A stretch of 8,767 nt of DNA from CALMEC01 sp964434425 (GTDB taxonomy: Bacteria > Actinomycetota > Thermoleophilia > Miltoncostaeales > Miltoncostaeaceae): positions 1 through 8,767 of the forward strand of contig CAYSVH010000032.1 of NCBI GenBank assembly GCA_964434425.1, in the 5' to 3' direction. This document shows positions 1 to 5,335 of the stretch, piece by piece. A program made the position numbers and the translations under genes. Each line of letters begins with the position of its first letter. Position 1 is the stretch's first letter. The notes beneath the pieces were generated by a model. The model saw only the letters and a list, made by a program, of their open reading frames with translations, did not search any database and was not told the origin of the DNA.

Positions 1-1361
1 TCATTCCCTTCGCCGCACGGATGTCGGTGTAGACCTCGGCGAACCGCTCGCGGTGCTCGGAGTCGGCGGGTGCGATGATCTCCGCCGCGGTGAGGTCGAG
101 ACCGAGCTCGGCGGCGCGGGCACGCACACGCGGCTCGTCCCCGAGGATCGTCAGGTCGGCGGCCTCGCGCGCGAGCAGGGTACTCGCCGCGGCGGAGGAT
201 GCGGTCGTCGTTCCCCTCGGGGAGCACGATGTGCCGGCGGTCGGAACGCGCCCGCTCGATCAGGTCGTACTCGAACATGAGAGGTGTGACGACCTCCGAT
301 CGCGGGAGGTTCACCGAGGCCAGCAGCCGTTCGCCGTCGATGTGCTGGCCAAAGGTCGCACGGGCGATGTCGATCTTGCGGTGGGACGCCTCCGAGAACA
401 GGCCCACCGTCTGCGCCATGCGCCGGGCGGTGTCGTAGGTGCCGAGTTCCGTGGAGATGATCGGAAGCCGCTGGTTGAGCCCCACCAGCAGCCGGGCGAG
501 CTGCTCGGAGGGAAGGAAGCCGCCGTTCAGGATGAGACCGGACAGCGAGGGAAAACTCTCGGCGGCATGCGCGTTCACCACCGTCAGCACGACGTCGGAA
601 CGGTCACCGGCCACCACGATCGCCGCACCTTCCGTCAGCCGGAGGAGGACGTTGTCGACCGTCATGGCACCGACGATGGTCGACTCCGCTTCCCGCTCCA
701 GGAGTTCGGGATCCCCGCTGAGGAGCCGGCCGTCCACGGCGTCCATCAGGTCGGAGAGAGTGGGCGCGGAGAGAAGGGGGATGTTCGGCATGACCCAGGT
801 CGGCACCGACTCATCGGCCAGGGCGTCGCGGACCTCATCGAGGCGTCCGGGCTCGGCCCGGTTCACCACGACCGCCACCACCTCGGCGTGCTCCGCGCGG
901 AGTTCCGCTCGGGCGACATCGACGGCCTGGCGCACCTCGAAACCCGTGCGCTCGAGCCCGGTGCTCACCAGAACCACGGCGGAGCCGACGTTGGTGGCGA
1001 TGCGCGCGTTGTATGAGAGCTCCGTGGGGCTGGTGACGTCCGTGTAGTCGGATCCCACGATCACAACCGCATCGCAGAGCGCCTCGAGGTTGCGGTAGCG
1101 GGTGACGATCGCGGCGAGCGCGGCATCGGGATCGGCGTGGACGTCGTCATATGTCACACCGATGCACTGGGCGTAGTCCAGATCGACGCCGCCGTGGTGC
1201 AGGAGGAACTCCAGTACGGAGTCCCGGGCCTCGCCGCCCTTCGTGATCGGGCGGAAGACCCCGACGCGCACCTGGGGCGCGAAGAGCTCGATCAATCCGA
1301 GTGCGACCGCCGCCTTCCCGGTGTGGCCCTCCGATGAGGTGACGTACACGCTCCGTGCCAT
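1..1361 (-). CDS. pta: Phosphate acetyltransferase, 3' end outside window, frameshifted at about 191
   Basis: Interconverts acetyl-CoA plus phosphate with acetyl phosphate plus CoA in the cytoplasm, the step before acetate kinase. Residues 1-390 read in one frame. A P-loop-like BioD-type N-terminal domain opens with VYVTSSEGHTGKAAVALG and VGVFRPIT (residues 5-40). A DRTGG domain lies at about 228-335 (GAMTVDNVLL, then AGDRSDVVL at 251-259). The catalytic PTA_PTB domain begins with HIVLPEGNDDRILR (377-390). The frame then breaks: one extra C near base 191 moves the recognisable continuation (AASTLLAREAADLTILGDEP, ending AAKGM at the edge) into the next frame. The unshifted frame stays open to the edge but reads as arginine-rich nonsense. 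The start at 1361 is preferred because AGGAG lies 9 bases upstream; an ATG at 1367 would leave only 3. Whether the shift is a sequencing error or a real lesion cannot be decided here. The family call is firm. Confidence 0.9.
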   Translation of the reverse strand, partial: MARSVYVTSSEGHTGKAAVALGLIELFAPQVRVGVFRPITKGGEARDSVLEFLLHHGGVDLDYAQCIGVTYDDVHADPDAALAAIVTRYRNLEALCDAVVIVGSDYTDVTSPTELSYNARIATNVGSAVVLVSTGLERTGFEVRQAVDVARAELRAEHAEVVAVVVNRAEPGRLDEVRDALADESVPTWVMPNIPLLSAPTLSDLMDAVDGRLLSGDPELLEREAESTIVGAMTVDNVLLRLTEGAAIVVAGDRSDVVLTVVNAHAAESFPSLSGLILNGGFLPSEQLARLLVGLNQRLPIISTELGTYDTARRMAQTVGLFSEASHRKIDIARATFGQHIDGERLLASVNLPRSEVVTPLMFEYDLIERARSDRRHIVLPEGNDDRILRRGEYPARARGRRPDDPRGRAACACPRRRARSRPHRGGDHRTRRLRAPRAVRRGLHRHPCGEGN

Positions 1362-1370
1362 CGGCATCCG

Positions 1371-1375
1371 CTCCT
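1371..1375 (-). promoter_or_regulatory. Ribosome binding site of pta
   Basis: On the minus strand AGGAG sits 9 bases before the ATG at 1361 and 3 bases before the ATG at 1367. The spacing favours 1361, which gives a protein starting MARSVYVTS. Confidence 0.6.
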
Positions 1376-1682
1376 GTCCCAGTGTCCGCGAGCGGATTCT
1401 GCCCGTCGCCCTCGGGGTGGGGCCGCTCACCGGTCCGGATGGAGCGTCGTCCGTGACGCTCGAATCGGGAGCGATGGGAATGGTCTGCGGGGTGGTCAAG
1501 GGCGGGCCGGGATCCATGGGGGACGTACTTGTCGATTGTCCAGCACTCCTGCATTCCGTGTGGGGTCAGGGGCGCTGCCACTGGGTGACACACCGGTGAC
1601 GGCGTGCGCCCGTTCCGGATCCGAGGTGGTCCGGAGCACGAGAGTGACCAGCCCGCTCGGCATGCCGCGTCGGATCGCCCTC
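1376..1682. other. Divergent intergenic region between pta and the RNA methyltransferase gene
   Basis: I find no convincing gene here. It must hold the pta promoter (leftward) and the upstream part of the methyltransferase promoter (rightward). Visible structure includes a perfect 7-base hairpin at 1442-1461 (GAGCGTC, loop of 6, GACGCTC), in what would be the pta leader. A direct repeat GGTGAC occurs at 1584-1589 and 1595-1600, 11 bases apart. A minus-strand TTGACC at 1499-1494 resembles a -35 box for pta, but no good -10 follows at 16-18 bases. Confidence 0.5.
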
Positions 1683-1696
1683 TACTGTGTGGACGA
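1683..1696 (+). promoter_or_regulatory. Probable leaderless promoter of the SpoU/TrmH-family gene
   Basis: TACTGT (1683-1688) fits the TANNNT -10 pattern and ends 7 bases before the ATG at 1696. Transcription would therefore begin at or next to the start codon. No Shine-Dalgarno sequence is visible upstream and no clear -35 box is present. The same spacing recurs at three other genes in this window. Confidence 0.45.
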
Positions 1697-2295
1697 TGAC
1701 GCGTGTTCCACCCGCATGGTGGCGTCCCGGGGCACCGGCGGCCGTCGCCGTCGACATTCGCAGCATGCACAACGTGGGGGCGATCTTCCGTACCGCCGAC
1801 GGTGCCGGGTTCTCCGGCGTCGTCCTCGCCGGTATCAGCGGGGCCCCGCCCGATCCGCGCATCGCGAAGGTGGCTCTCGGCGCCGAGGAGTCGCTCCCGT
1901 TCCTCGTGGTGCCCGATGCCGATGACGTGATTCCGCTGCTCGACGGAGCGTGGGTCGTCCTCCTCGAACAGCATGCGGATGCCATCTCGGTGACGACAGC
2001 ACCGGCGCCGCCTGCGGGGACCCGTGTGGCGCTCGTCGTGTGTGCGGAGATCGGCGGGGCACCGCCCGCGCTCGTCGACCGGGCGGACGTCATCGTCGAG
2101 ATCCCCATGCTCGGCGTCAAGGAGAGCCTCAACGTCTCCGTGGCCTTCGGAATCGGCGCGTACTCGTCGGCCGTGCTCAGCGTCGACGACGACTCCGGAC
2201 TCGTTCGGAACCGCGGACGTCACCCCGTCCGCGACGGCGTGCTCACCCGTGGGCTGACGCAGGGGGAGGCGAGGACACCCGGTCCTCGTCCGTAG
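1696..2295 (+). CDS. SpoU/TrmH-family (SPOUT) RNA 2'-O-methyltransferase
   Basis: Predicted S-adenosylmethionine-dependent methyltransferase of tRNA or rRNA ribose; the exact target cannot be read from sequence. The 199-residue protein shows the SPOUT trefoil-knot motifs. Motif 1 is DIRSMHNVGAIFRTADG (20-36) with Asn26 and Arg32. The family spacer ALGAEESLPF lies at 60-69. Motif 2 is VVCAEIGG (114-121) with the conserved Glu118, but Cys-Ala replaces the usual Gly-Asn before it. Motif 3 is IPMLGVKESLNVSVAFGIGAY (136-156) and is canonical. The arginine- and glycine-rich tail after about residue 165 looks disordered. It is a single-domain form without the N-terminal substrate-binding extension of larger relatives. 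The ATG at 1696 is chosen over the in-frame GTG at 1687 because it fits a leaderless promoter and no Shine-Dalgarno is seen for either. The gene stands alone and is followed by a terminator hairpin. Confidence 0.88.
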   Translation: MTRVPPAWWRPGAPAAVAVDIRSMHNVGAIFRTADGAGFSGVVLAGISGAPPDPRIAKVALGAEESLPFLVVPDADDVIPLLDGAWVVLLEQHADAISVTTAPAPPAGTRVALVVCAEIGGAPPALVDRADVIVEIPMLGVKESLNVSVAFGIGAYSSAVLSVDDDSGLVRNRGRHPVRDGVLTRGLTQGEARTPGPRP

Positions 2296-2389
2296 CAATC
2301 GGGAGAACGGTCGTCGGACGGCTGCCCCTGCCGGTCCATCACGCTGCGCGCGTCGCGGACGGTCCCGGCGGCCTCGCCCCCCTCATGAG

Positions 2390-2447
2390 TGCGGCCCGGT
2401 CCCCCGTGTCGATCACGGGAGCCGGGCCGCATATGGTTGTTCAGTTT
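2390..2447 (+). terminator. Strong hairpin, likely terminator of the methyltransferase gene
   Basis: A 10-base outer stem (2390-2399 with 2422-2431, TGCGGCCCGG/CCGGGCCGCA) continues through small internal mismatches into a 6-base inner stem (CCCGTG 2403-2408 with CACGGG 2414-2419) and a 5-base loop. The downstream bases are moderately T-rich (TATGGTTGTTCAGTTT) rather than a clean T run. It lies about 95 bases past the stop codon. Confidence 0.7.
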
Positions 2448-2799
2448 CTGGCGCTCAGCGGGTGGACCCGGGCGCCGGGTGGGGGTCAATTGGCACGGGC
2501 GACTCCTCTCCGCACACCCCGTCCCGCGCGGGACGGACGGTTCGGTGGCTGGTCCGAGTTACTCGTCTCAGGATGCATCGACGAGGTACGCACGCTTCCC
2601 ATTCGTCGCATGTCAGACCGGGACGCGTTCGCGCCGTGGGATGACGGGGTCGTGGCCGTCGACCCGATTCTGTTCCCGTGACATTCGATCTGAACGGACG
2701 TGGTCACGTGGTCCTCGCTTCGCGGCGTGTCCGTCGAGGTCGACGAACACCGATGCACCACCAGTCTCGCGCCTCGGGGACCGGACGTCAAGGCCGGAA
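2448..2799. other. Gene-free intergenic stretch with several palindromes
   Basis: The open frames here have no family resemblance, no start signals and unconvincing composition, so I call no gene. Structure seen: ACCCGG-GCG-CCGGGT at 2466-2480; a perfect 18-base palindrome CCGTCCCGCGCGGGACGG at 2519-2536; a tandem 8-base repeat of ACGTGGTC at 2698-2705 and 2706-2713; and a long imperfect hairpin at 2727-2750. I checked for tRNA, RNase P, SRP and tmRNA hallmarks and saw none. Confidence 0.5.
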
Positions 2800-2806
2800 A
2801 CGGAGG

Positions 2807-2822
2807 GCCCGCCGAAGCGGGC
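2807..2822 (-). terminator. Intrinsic terminator of clpP
   Basis: On the minus strand GCCCGC-TTCG-GCGGGC forms a perfect 6-base stem with a stable UUCG tetraloop, 9 bases after the clpP stop codon. It is followed by CCCTCCGTTTCC, a weak T tract, which is usual in high-GC genomes. Confidence 0.8.
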
Positions 2823-2831
2823 ATGAGAAGG

Positions 2832-3440
2832 TCAGCCCTTGGAGTCCGTGGACTCGCCGGCGGGTGCGATCACCTGGTCGATGAGCCCGTACTCGGCGGC
2901 CTCGGCAGCGGTGAAGAAGCGATCGCGCTCGGAGTCCTCGTGGATCTGCTCGGGGGTCTTCCCCGTGTGCTGGGCGAGGATCTCGTCCAGGCGGCTGCGG
3001 ATCGCGAGCGCCTCACGCGCGTGGATCTCGATGTCCGTGGCCTGACCGGAGAACCCACCCGAGACCTGGTGGATGAGCACCCGGGAGTTGGGGAGCGCCA
3101 TGCGCTTGCCCTTCGTCCCCCCGGCCAGGAGGACGGCCCCCATGCTCATGGCGACACCGACGCAGATGGTCTGCACGTCCGGCTTGATGAACTGCATCGT
3201 GTCGTAGATGGCGAGACCGGCGTACACCGAGCCACCCGGCGAGTTGATGTAGAGCGAGATCTCCTTGTCCGGATCGTCGCTCGACAGGTGCAGGAGCTGT
3301 GCCACGACGAGGTTGGCGATCTGGTCGTCGATCGGCGTGCCCAGGAAGATGATCCTCTCGTTGAGAAGACGGGAGTAGATGTCGAACGAACGCTCGCCGC
3401 GCGAGGTCTGTTCGATGACCATCGGGATGAGTGGGCTCAT
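2832..3440 (-). CDS. clpP: ATP-dependent Clp protease proteolytic subunit
   Basis: Serine peptidase forming the barrel that degrades proteins unfolded by Clp ATPases (ClpX or ClpC) in the cytoplasm. The 202-residue protein has the family's usual length and opening (PMVIEQTSRGERSFDIYSRLL, residues 6-26). The catalytic triad is visible: Ser99 in AMSMGAVLL, His124 in RVLIHQVSGG, and Asp173 in SERDRFFTA. The oligomer-forming segments YINSPGGSVYAGLAIYDTMQF (64-84) and GQATDIEIHAREA (132-144) are intact. The start at 3440 has AAGGAG 6 bases upstream; the longer in-frame start at 3521 would add a 27-residue tail foreign to the family. The gene is closed by a terminator. No clpX follows, and no second clpP is adjacent in this window. 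The active-site surroundings GVAMSMG and IHQVSGG differ from the classical GQAASMG and IHQPLGG, consistent with an actinobacterial branch. Confidence 0.96.
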   Translation of the reverse strand: MSPLIPMVIEQTSRGERSFDIYSRLLNERIIFLGTPIDDQIANLVVAQLLHLSSDDPDKEISLYINSPGGSVYAGLAIYDTMQFIKPDVQTICVGVAMSMGAVLLAGGTKGKRMALPNSRVLIHQVSGGFSGQATDIEIHAREALAIRSRLDEILAQHTGKTPEQIHEDSERDRFFTAAEAAEYGLIDQVIAPAGESTDSKG

Positions 3441-3446
3441 GCCGGG

Positions 3447-3452
3447 CTCCTT
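3447..3452 (-). promoter_or_regulatory. Ribosome binding site of clpP
   Basis: Minus-strand AAGGAG lies 6 bases before the ATG at 3440. It is the best Shine-Dalgarno in the window and fixes the clpP start. Confidence 0.85.
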
Positions 3453-3486
3453 GTGACACGGTTGCGGGGGGTTCCGCGGTTTCCAG

Positions 3487-3492
3487 AGGGTA
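3487..3492 (-). promoter_or_regulatory. Possible -10 box of clpP
   Basis: Minus-strand TACCCT (3492 to 3487) matches TANNNT and would give a leader of about 40 bases that includes the AAGGAG site. No convincing -35 is seen 17 bases upstream. The gap to the upstream membrane-protein gene is 108 bases, enough for a separate promoter. Confidence 0.3.
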
Positions 3493-3548
3493 GCGAGGTG
3501 GCGGCCGGCGACGCCCACCACCCTGAGGTCATGTCCGACCCCGGGGTC

Positions 3549-4001
3549 CTACCGAGGGCCCCGCCTGTCGGGCGGGCTTCCCATCTGACGCCACATGACG
3601 GCTGCGAACCCGACGAATCCGGCCACCAGGCTCGCTCCGAGGAACGGGACCAGGACGGTGGCGACGCCGACGTTCCCGCTGCGTGAGACCACGAGCGCAA
3701 GGATCGCGAACGCGATCACCCAGACGATGGTCACACGCCCGAAGAGGCCCATGCGGACACGCTGGCCGGGAGTCCGCTTCGCGACGTCGACGACCACGAC
3801 GACGATCAGCGCCAGGACGCTCGCCATCATGAAGCCGGCGGGGAGCGGGATGCCCGTGAACTCCTCGTTGAGCACGGCGAGAAGGACGAGCCAGGTGGGG
3901 ATTCCGACGAGCGCCGCGCGGGCGCAGCGCTTGGTCAGGCGGTCGATCAGATCCCAGTCGTCGGGTGGCCGCTCCGGCCCGCGTCTCTCCTCCGATTCCA
4001 T
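3549..4001 (-). CDS. Small four-helix membrane protein of unknown function
   Basis: I do not recognise a family. The 150-residue protein has a charged, proline-rich N-terminal cytoplasmic segment (MESEERRGPERPPDDWDLID, residues 1-20). Four predicted membrane helices follow at about 28-45, 54-74 (ALIVVVVVDVA), 90-106 and 111-137, and the tail is short and basic (PPDRRGPR). No catalytic motif or metal-binding set is visible. The start at 4001 is supported by a -10 box ending 7 bases upstream. It reads in the same direction as clpP and ends 108 bases before clpP starts, so read-through into clpP is possible but clpP has its own signals. Coding is supported by the long hydrophobic pattern and GC-rich third positions. 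Confidence 0.75.
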   Translation of the reverse strand: MESEERRGPERPPDDWDLIDRLTKRCARAALVGIPTWLVLLAVLNEEFTGIPLPAGFMMASVLALIVVVVVDVAKRTPGQRVRMGLFGRVTIVWVIAFAILALVVSRSGNVGVATVLVPFLGASLVAGFVGFAAVMWRQMGSPPDRRGPR

Positions 4002-4014
4002 CCTGGGAAGCCTA
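4002..4014 (-). promoter_or_regulatory. Probable leaderless promoter of the membrane protein gene
   Basis: On the minus strand TAGGCT (4014 to 4009) matches TANNNT and is followed by 7 bases and then the ATG at 4001. No Shine-Dalgarno is present. No good -35 box is visible. Confidence 0.45.
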
Positions 4015-4037
4015 GTGCCTGTCAGTGGGTACGGGGG

Positions 4038-4072
4038 CGTGCAAGCTTGGTGTCAGTCGATTAACTTGCACG
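4038..4072. repeat. 8-base inverted repeat with 19-base spacer, possible operator
   Basis: CGTGCAAG (4038-4045) and CTTGCACG (4065-4072) are perfect inverted copies around a 19-base spacer that is unusually AT-rich for this window. The repeat lies about 37-71 bases upstream of the predicted start of the leftward membrane-protein transcript and about 185 bases or more upstream of the rightward secreted-protein gene. It could bind a dimeric regulator or form a hairpin. No gene lies in the whole 4002-4254 region. Confidence 0.4.
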
Positions 4073-4218
4073 ACCCGGCCGCACACGCACGGATCCGGCC
4101 GAATGTCGCGCGTCCAGACCGAGGATCAGGGCGCACCAATGTGGAGCGTTCATCCCATGGAGCTGGGTGACCTCGGATGACCTGCCGCACACTTGTCCGA
4201 CGCTTGACCGATCGCGCC

Positions 4219-4255
4219 TTGCGGCCCCCGACACGCCGGGCATAGCGTGCCCGCA
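4219..4255 (+). promoter_or_regulatory. Probable leaderless promoter of the first secreted-protein gene
   Basis: TTGCGG (4219-4224) and TAGCGT (4243-4248) are separated by 18 bases and resemble -35 and -10 boxes. The -10 ends 6 bases before the ATG at 4255, predicting a leaderless mRNA. There is no Shine-Dalgarno sequence. Confidence 0.5.
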
Positions 4256-4710
4256 TGAAGACGACGGTGCTACGACCATTCCTCATCGCGGGCGTCCTGG
4301 CGTCAACGGTCGGCGTCGGAGCCCCGGCGGCGCTCGGAGCCCACTTCACGAGTCCGTCGCGCAACATCGACTGCCGGGTCTCCGGCACGGGTGGCGGCGT
4401 CGCCACCTGCAACGTGGCGAAGCACAACTGGTCGTCCGTCAAGCGCAAGCCGGCCTCGTGTCGCCTCGCGTGGTTTCCCACCGACGTCAGTCTCGTCCGC
4501 CGCGCTACCACGGTCGGCGGATGCCGCGGCGACATCGGGCCGATGTGCCTTCCCGGCAGTCCGTGCACGGTGCTCGCCTACGGGCGCAGCATCACGGTGA
4601 AGGGGATCCGTTGCACGTCGCTCACGTCCGGCGTCGTCTGCCGCCGCACGGACACCATGCGCATGCAGGGGTTCAAGGTCTCCCGCCAGCGCGTGACGGT
4701 CTACCGGTAG
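4255..4710 (+). CDS. Secreted eight-cysteine protein, DUF6636-like (copy 1)
   Basis: Function unknown. The 151-residue protein has a Sec-type signal peptide: MKTTVLRP, then a hydrophobic core, then APAALGA, with cleavage near residue 28 or 29. The mature part begins FTSPSRNIDC and holds eight cysteines (40, 52, 69, 90, 98, 104, 120, 129). Their even number and export suggest four disulfide bonds. Landmarks are NIDC (37-40), a conserved tryptophan (W59), GGCRGDIGP (88-96), LAYGRS (107-112), IRCTSLTSGVVCRR (118-131) and GFKVS (139-143). This order (SPSGNIxC, LxYGxS, FxC, GxxCxN, GFxLS) is what I recall of DUF6636 proteins. A downstream paralogue starts 65 bases after its stop and aligns along the whole length. 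The start is supported by the signal peptide and the leaderless promoter. Confidence 0.82.
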   Translation: MKTTVLRPFLIAGVLASTVGVGAPAALGAHFTSPSRNIDCRVSGTGGGVATCNVAKHNWSSVKRKPASCRLAWFPTDVSLVRRATTVGGCRGDIGPMCLPGSPCTVLAYGRSITVKGIRCTSLTSGVVCRRTDTMRMQGFKVSRQRVTVYR

Positions 4711-4775
4711 CCTGCGCCCACGAGATGATCACGATGTGGCCCCGGGCCGCACGCGGAAGGCAGGTTGTCGAGTTC

Positions 4776-5234
4776 ATGAAGAGCATCCGAACCCTTCTCA
4801 TCACCGTTGCGGTGCTCGCGGGTGCCGGAGCCGCCGCGCCGGCGGCATTCGGCTACATCCAGATCACGAGCCCGACGGGGAACATCGACTGCATCATCGC
4901 CTCGTCCTACGGCGGTAGCGCATCCTGCCTGGTCCAGAAGACCAGCTGGGCGAGGTACCCGGCGCGACCGAAGTCGTGCGATCTCGACTGGGTCCGCAGC
5001 CAGGTGACGCTCCAGAAGCGCAAGGTCGTCCTCGGCGGATGCCGCGGTGACATCGGGCCGCAGTGCATCGCGGGGTCGGCCGTCAAGTGCCGCACGCTGG
5101 CGTACGGCAAGAGCGCCACGCTGGGCACCATCCGCTGCACGTCCCTCACCACCGGGATGATGTGCCGCCGCACGACGGGGGCCACCAAGCCGGGCTTCAA
5201 GGTCTCCAAGCAGGGGTACACGCTCTACCGCTGA
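4776..5234 (+). CDS. Secreted eight-cysteine protein, DUF6636-like (copy 2)
   Basis: Tandem paralogue of the preceding gene and also of unknown function. The 152-residue protein has a signal peptide (MKSIRTLLITVAVLAGAGAA, then APAAFG) with cleavage near residue 26. All eight cysteines of copy 1 are kept (39, 51, 68, 89, 97, 105, 121, 130), with two extra residues between the fifth and sixth. By eye 61 of about 121 mature positions are identical, including NIDC, GGCRGDIGP, LAYG, IRCTSLT and GFKVS. The start at 4776 matches the MKT/MKS opening of copy 1 and gives a clean signal peptide; in-frame ATGs at 4725 and 4734 would put a long charged stretch before it. Only a weak purine-rich site (GGCAGG, 4759-4764) precedes the start and no -10 fits the leaderless spacing. 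It is therefore probably read from the copy 1 transcript. Confidence 0.82.
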   Translation: MKSIRTLLITVAVLAGAGAAAPAAFGYIQITSPTGNIDCIIASSYGGSASCLVQKTSWARYPARPKSCDLDWVRSQVTLQKRKVVLGGCRGDIGPQCIAGSAVKCRTLAYGKSATLGTIRCTSLTTGMMCRRTTGATKPGFKVSKQGYTLYR

Positions 5235-5245
5235 CCGTCCGTGGT

Positions 5246-5280
5246 GGTGCTCGGCCGTGGTTCGGTCGCCGCCGAGCACC
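5246..5280 (+). terminator. Hairpin after the secreted-protein pair, possible terminator
   Basis: GGTGCTCGGC (5246-5255) pairs perfectly with GCCGAGCACC (5271-5280) around a 15-base loop, starting 11 bases after the stop codon. No T run follows, so termination efficiency is uncertain. Confidence 0.45.
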
Positions 5281-5293
5281 CACCGACCGCGAA

Positions 5294-5313
5294 ACGGGTG
5301 GCGCCGCACCCGT
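5294..5313. repeat. Inverted repeat just upstream of the helicase promoter
   Basis: ACGGGTG (5294-5300) and CACCCGT (5307-5313) form a 7-base stem around a 6-base loop. It ends 9 bases before the predicted -10 box at 5323 and overlaps where the -35 region would be. It could be an operator or a second terminator hairpin. Confidence 0.35.
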
Positions 5314-5322
5314 GGACCCGCG

Positions 5323-5335
5323 TACCATCGAACGG
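5323..5335 (+). promoter_or_regulatory. Probable leaderless promoter of the helicase-nuclease gene
   Basis: TACCAT (5323-5328) matches TANNNT and ends 6 bases before the GTG at 5335, where homology to SF1 helicases begins. There is no Shine-Dalgarno sequence and no clear -35 box. Confidence 0.45.

Noticed and set aside
75..1016. Long rightward open frame of 313 codons
   Set aside because: It lies opposite pta, whose P-loop, DRTGG and catalytic motifs are clear. The product has no recognisable features; high GC makes antisense frames stay open.
1362..1367. Alternative pta start at ATG 1367
   Set aside because: The AGGAG site would be only 3 bases away; the ATG at 1361 has the better spacing of 9.
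1147..2298. Leftward open frame of 383 codons
   Set aside because: It runs antisense to the methyltransferase and overlaps the start of pta. Its arginine- and histidine-rich translation has no domain.
2698..2713. Tandem ACGTGGTC repeat as a possible start of a repeat array
   Set aside because: There are only two copies, with no further units or spacers, so neither a CRISPR nor a satellite array is supported.
2389..2826. Possible gene in the intergenic stretch, either strand
   Set aside because: The translations are low in structure and match no family, no ribosome site or leaderless promoter fits, and the rightward frame starts inside the terminator hairpin.
4150..4180. Inverted repeat TCATCC / GGATGA with a 19-base spacer
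   Set aside because: The arms are only 6 bases and can occur by chance in a window of this size; noted only because the spacer equals that of the 4038-4072 repeat.
4204..4209. TTGACC as the -35 box of the first secreted-protein gene
   Set aside because: It is 33 bases from the TAGCGT -10 box, too far; TTGCGG at 4219 has a workable spacing of 18.
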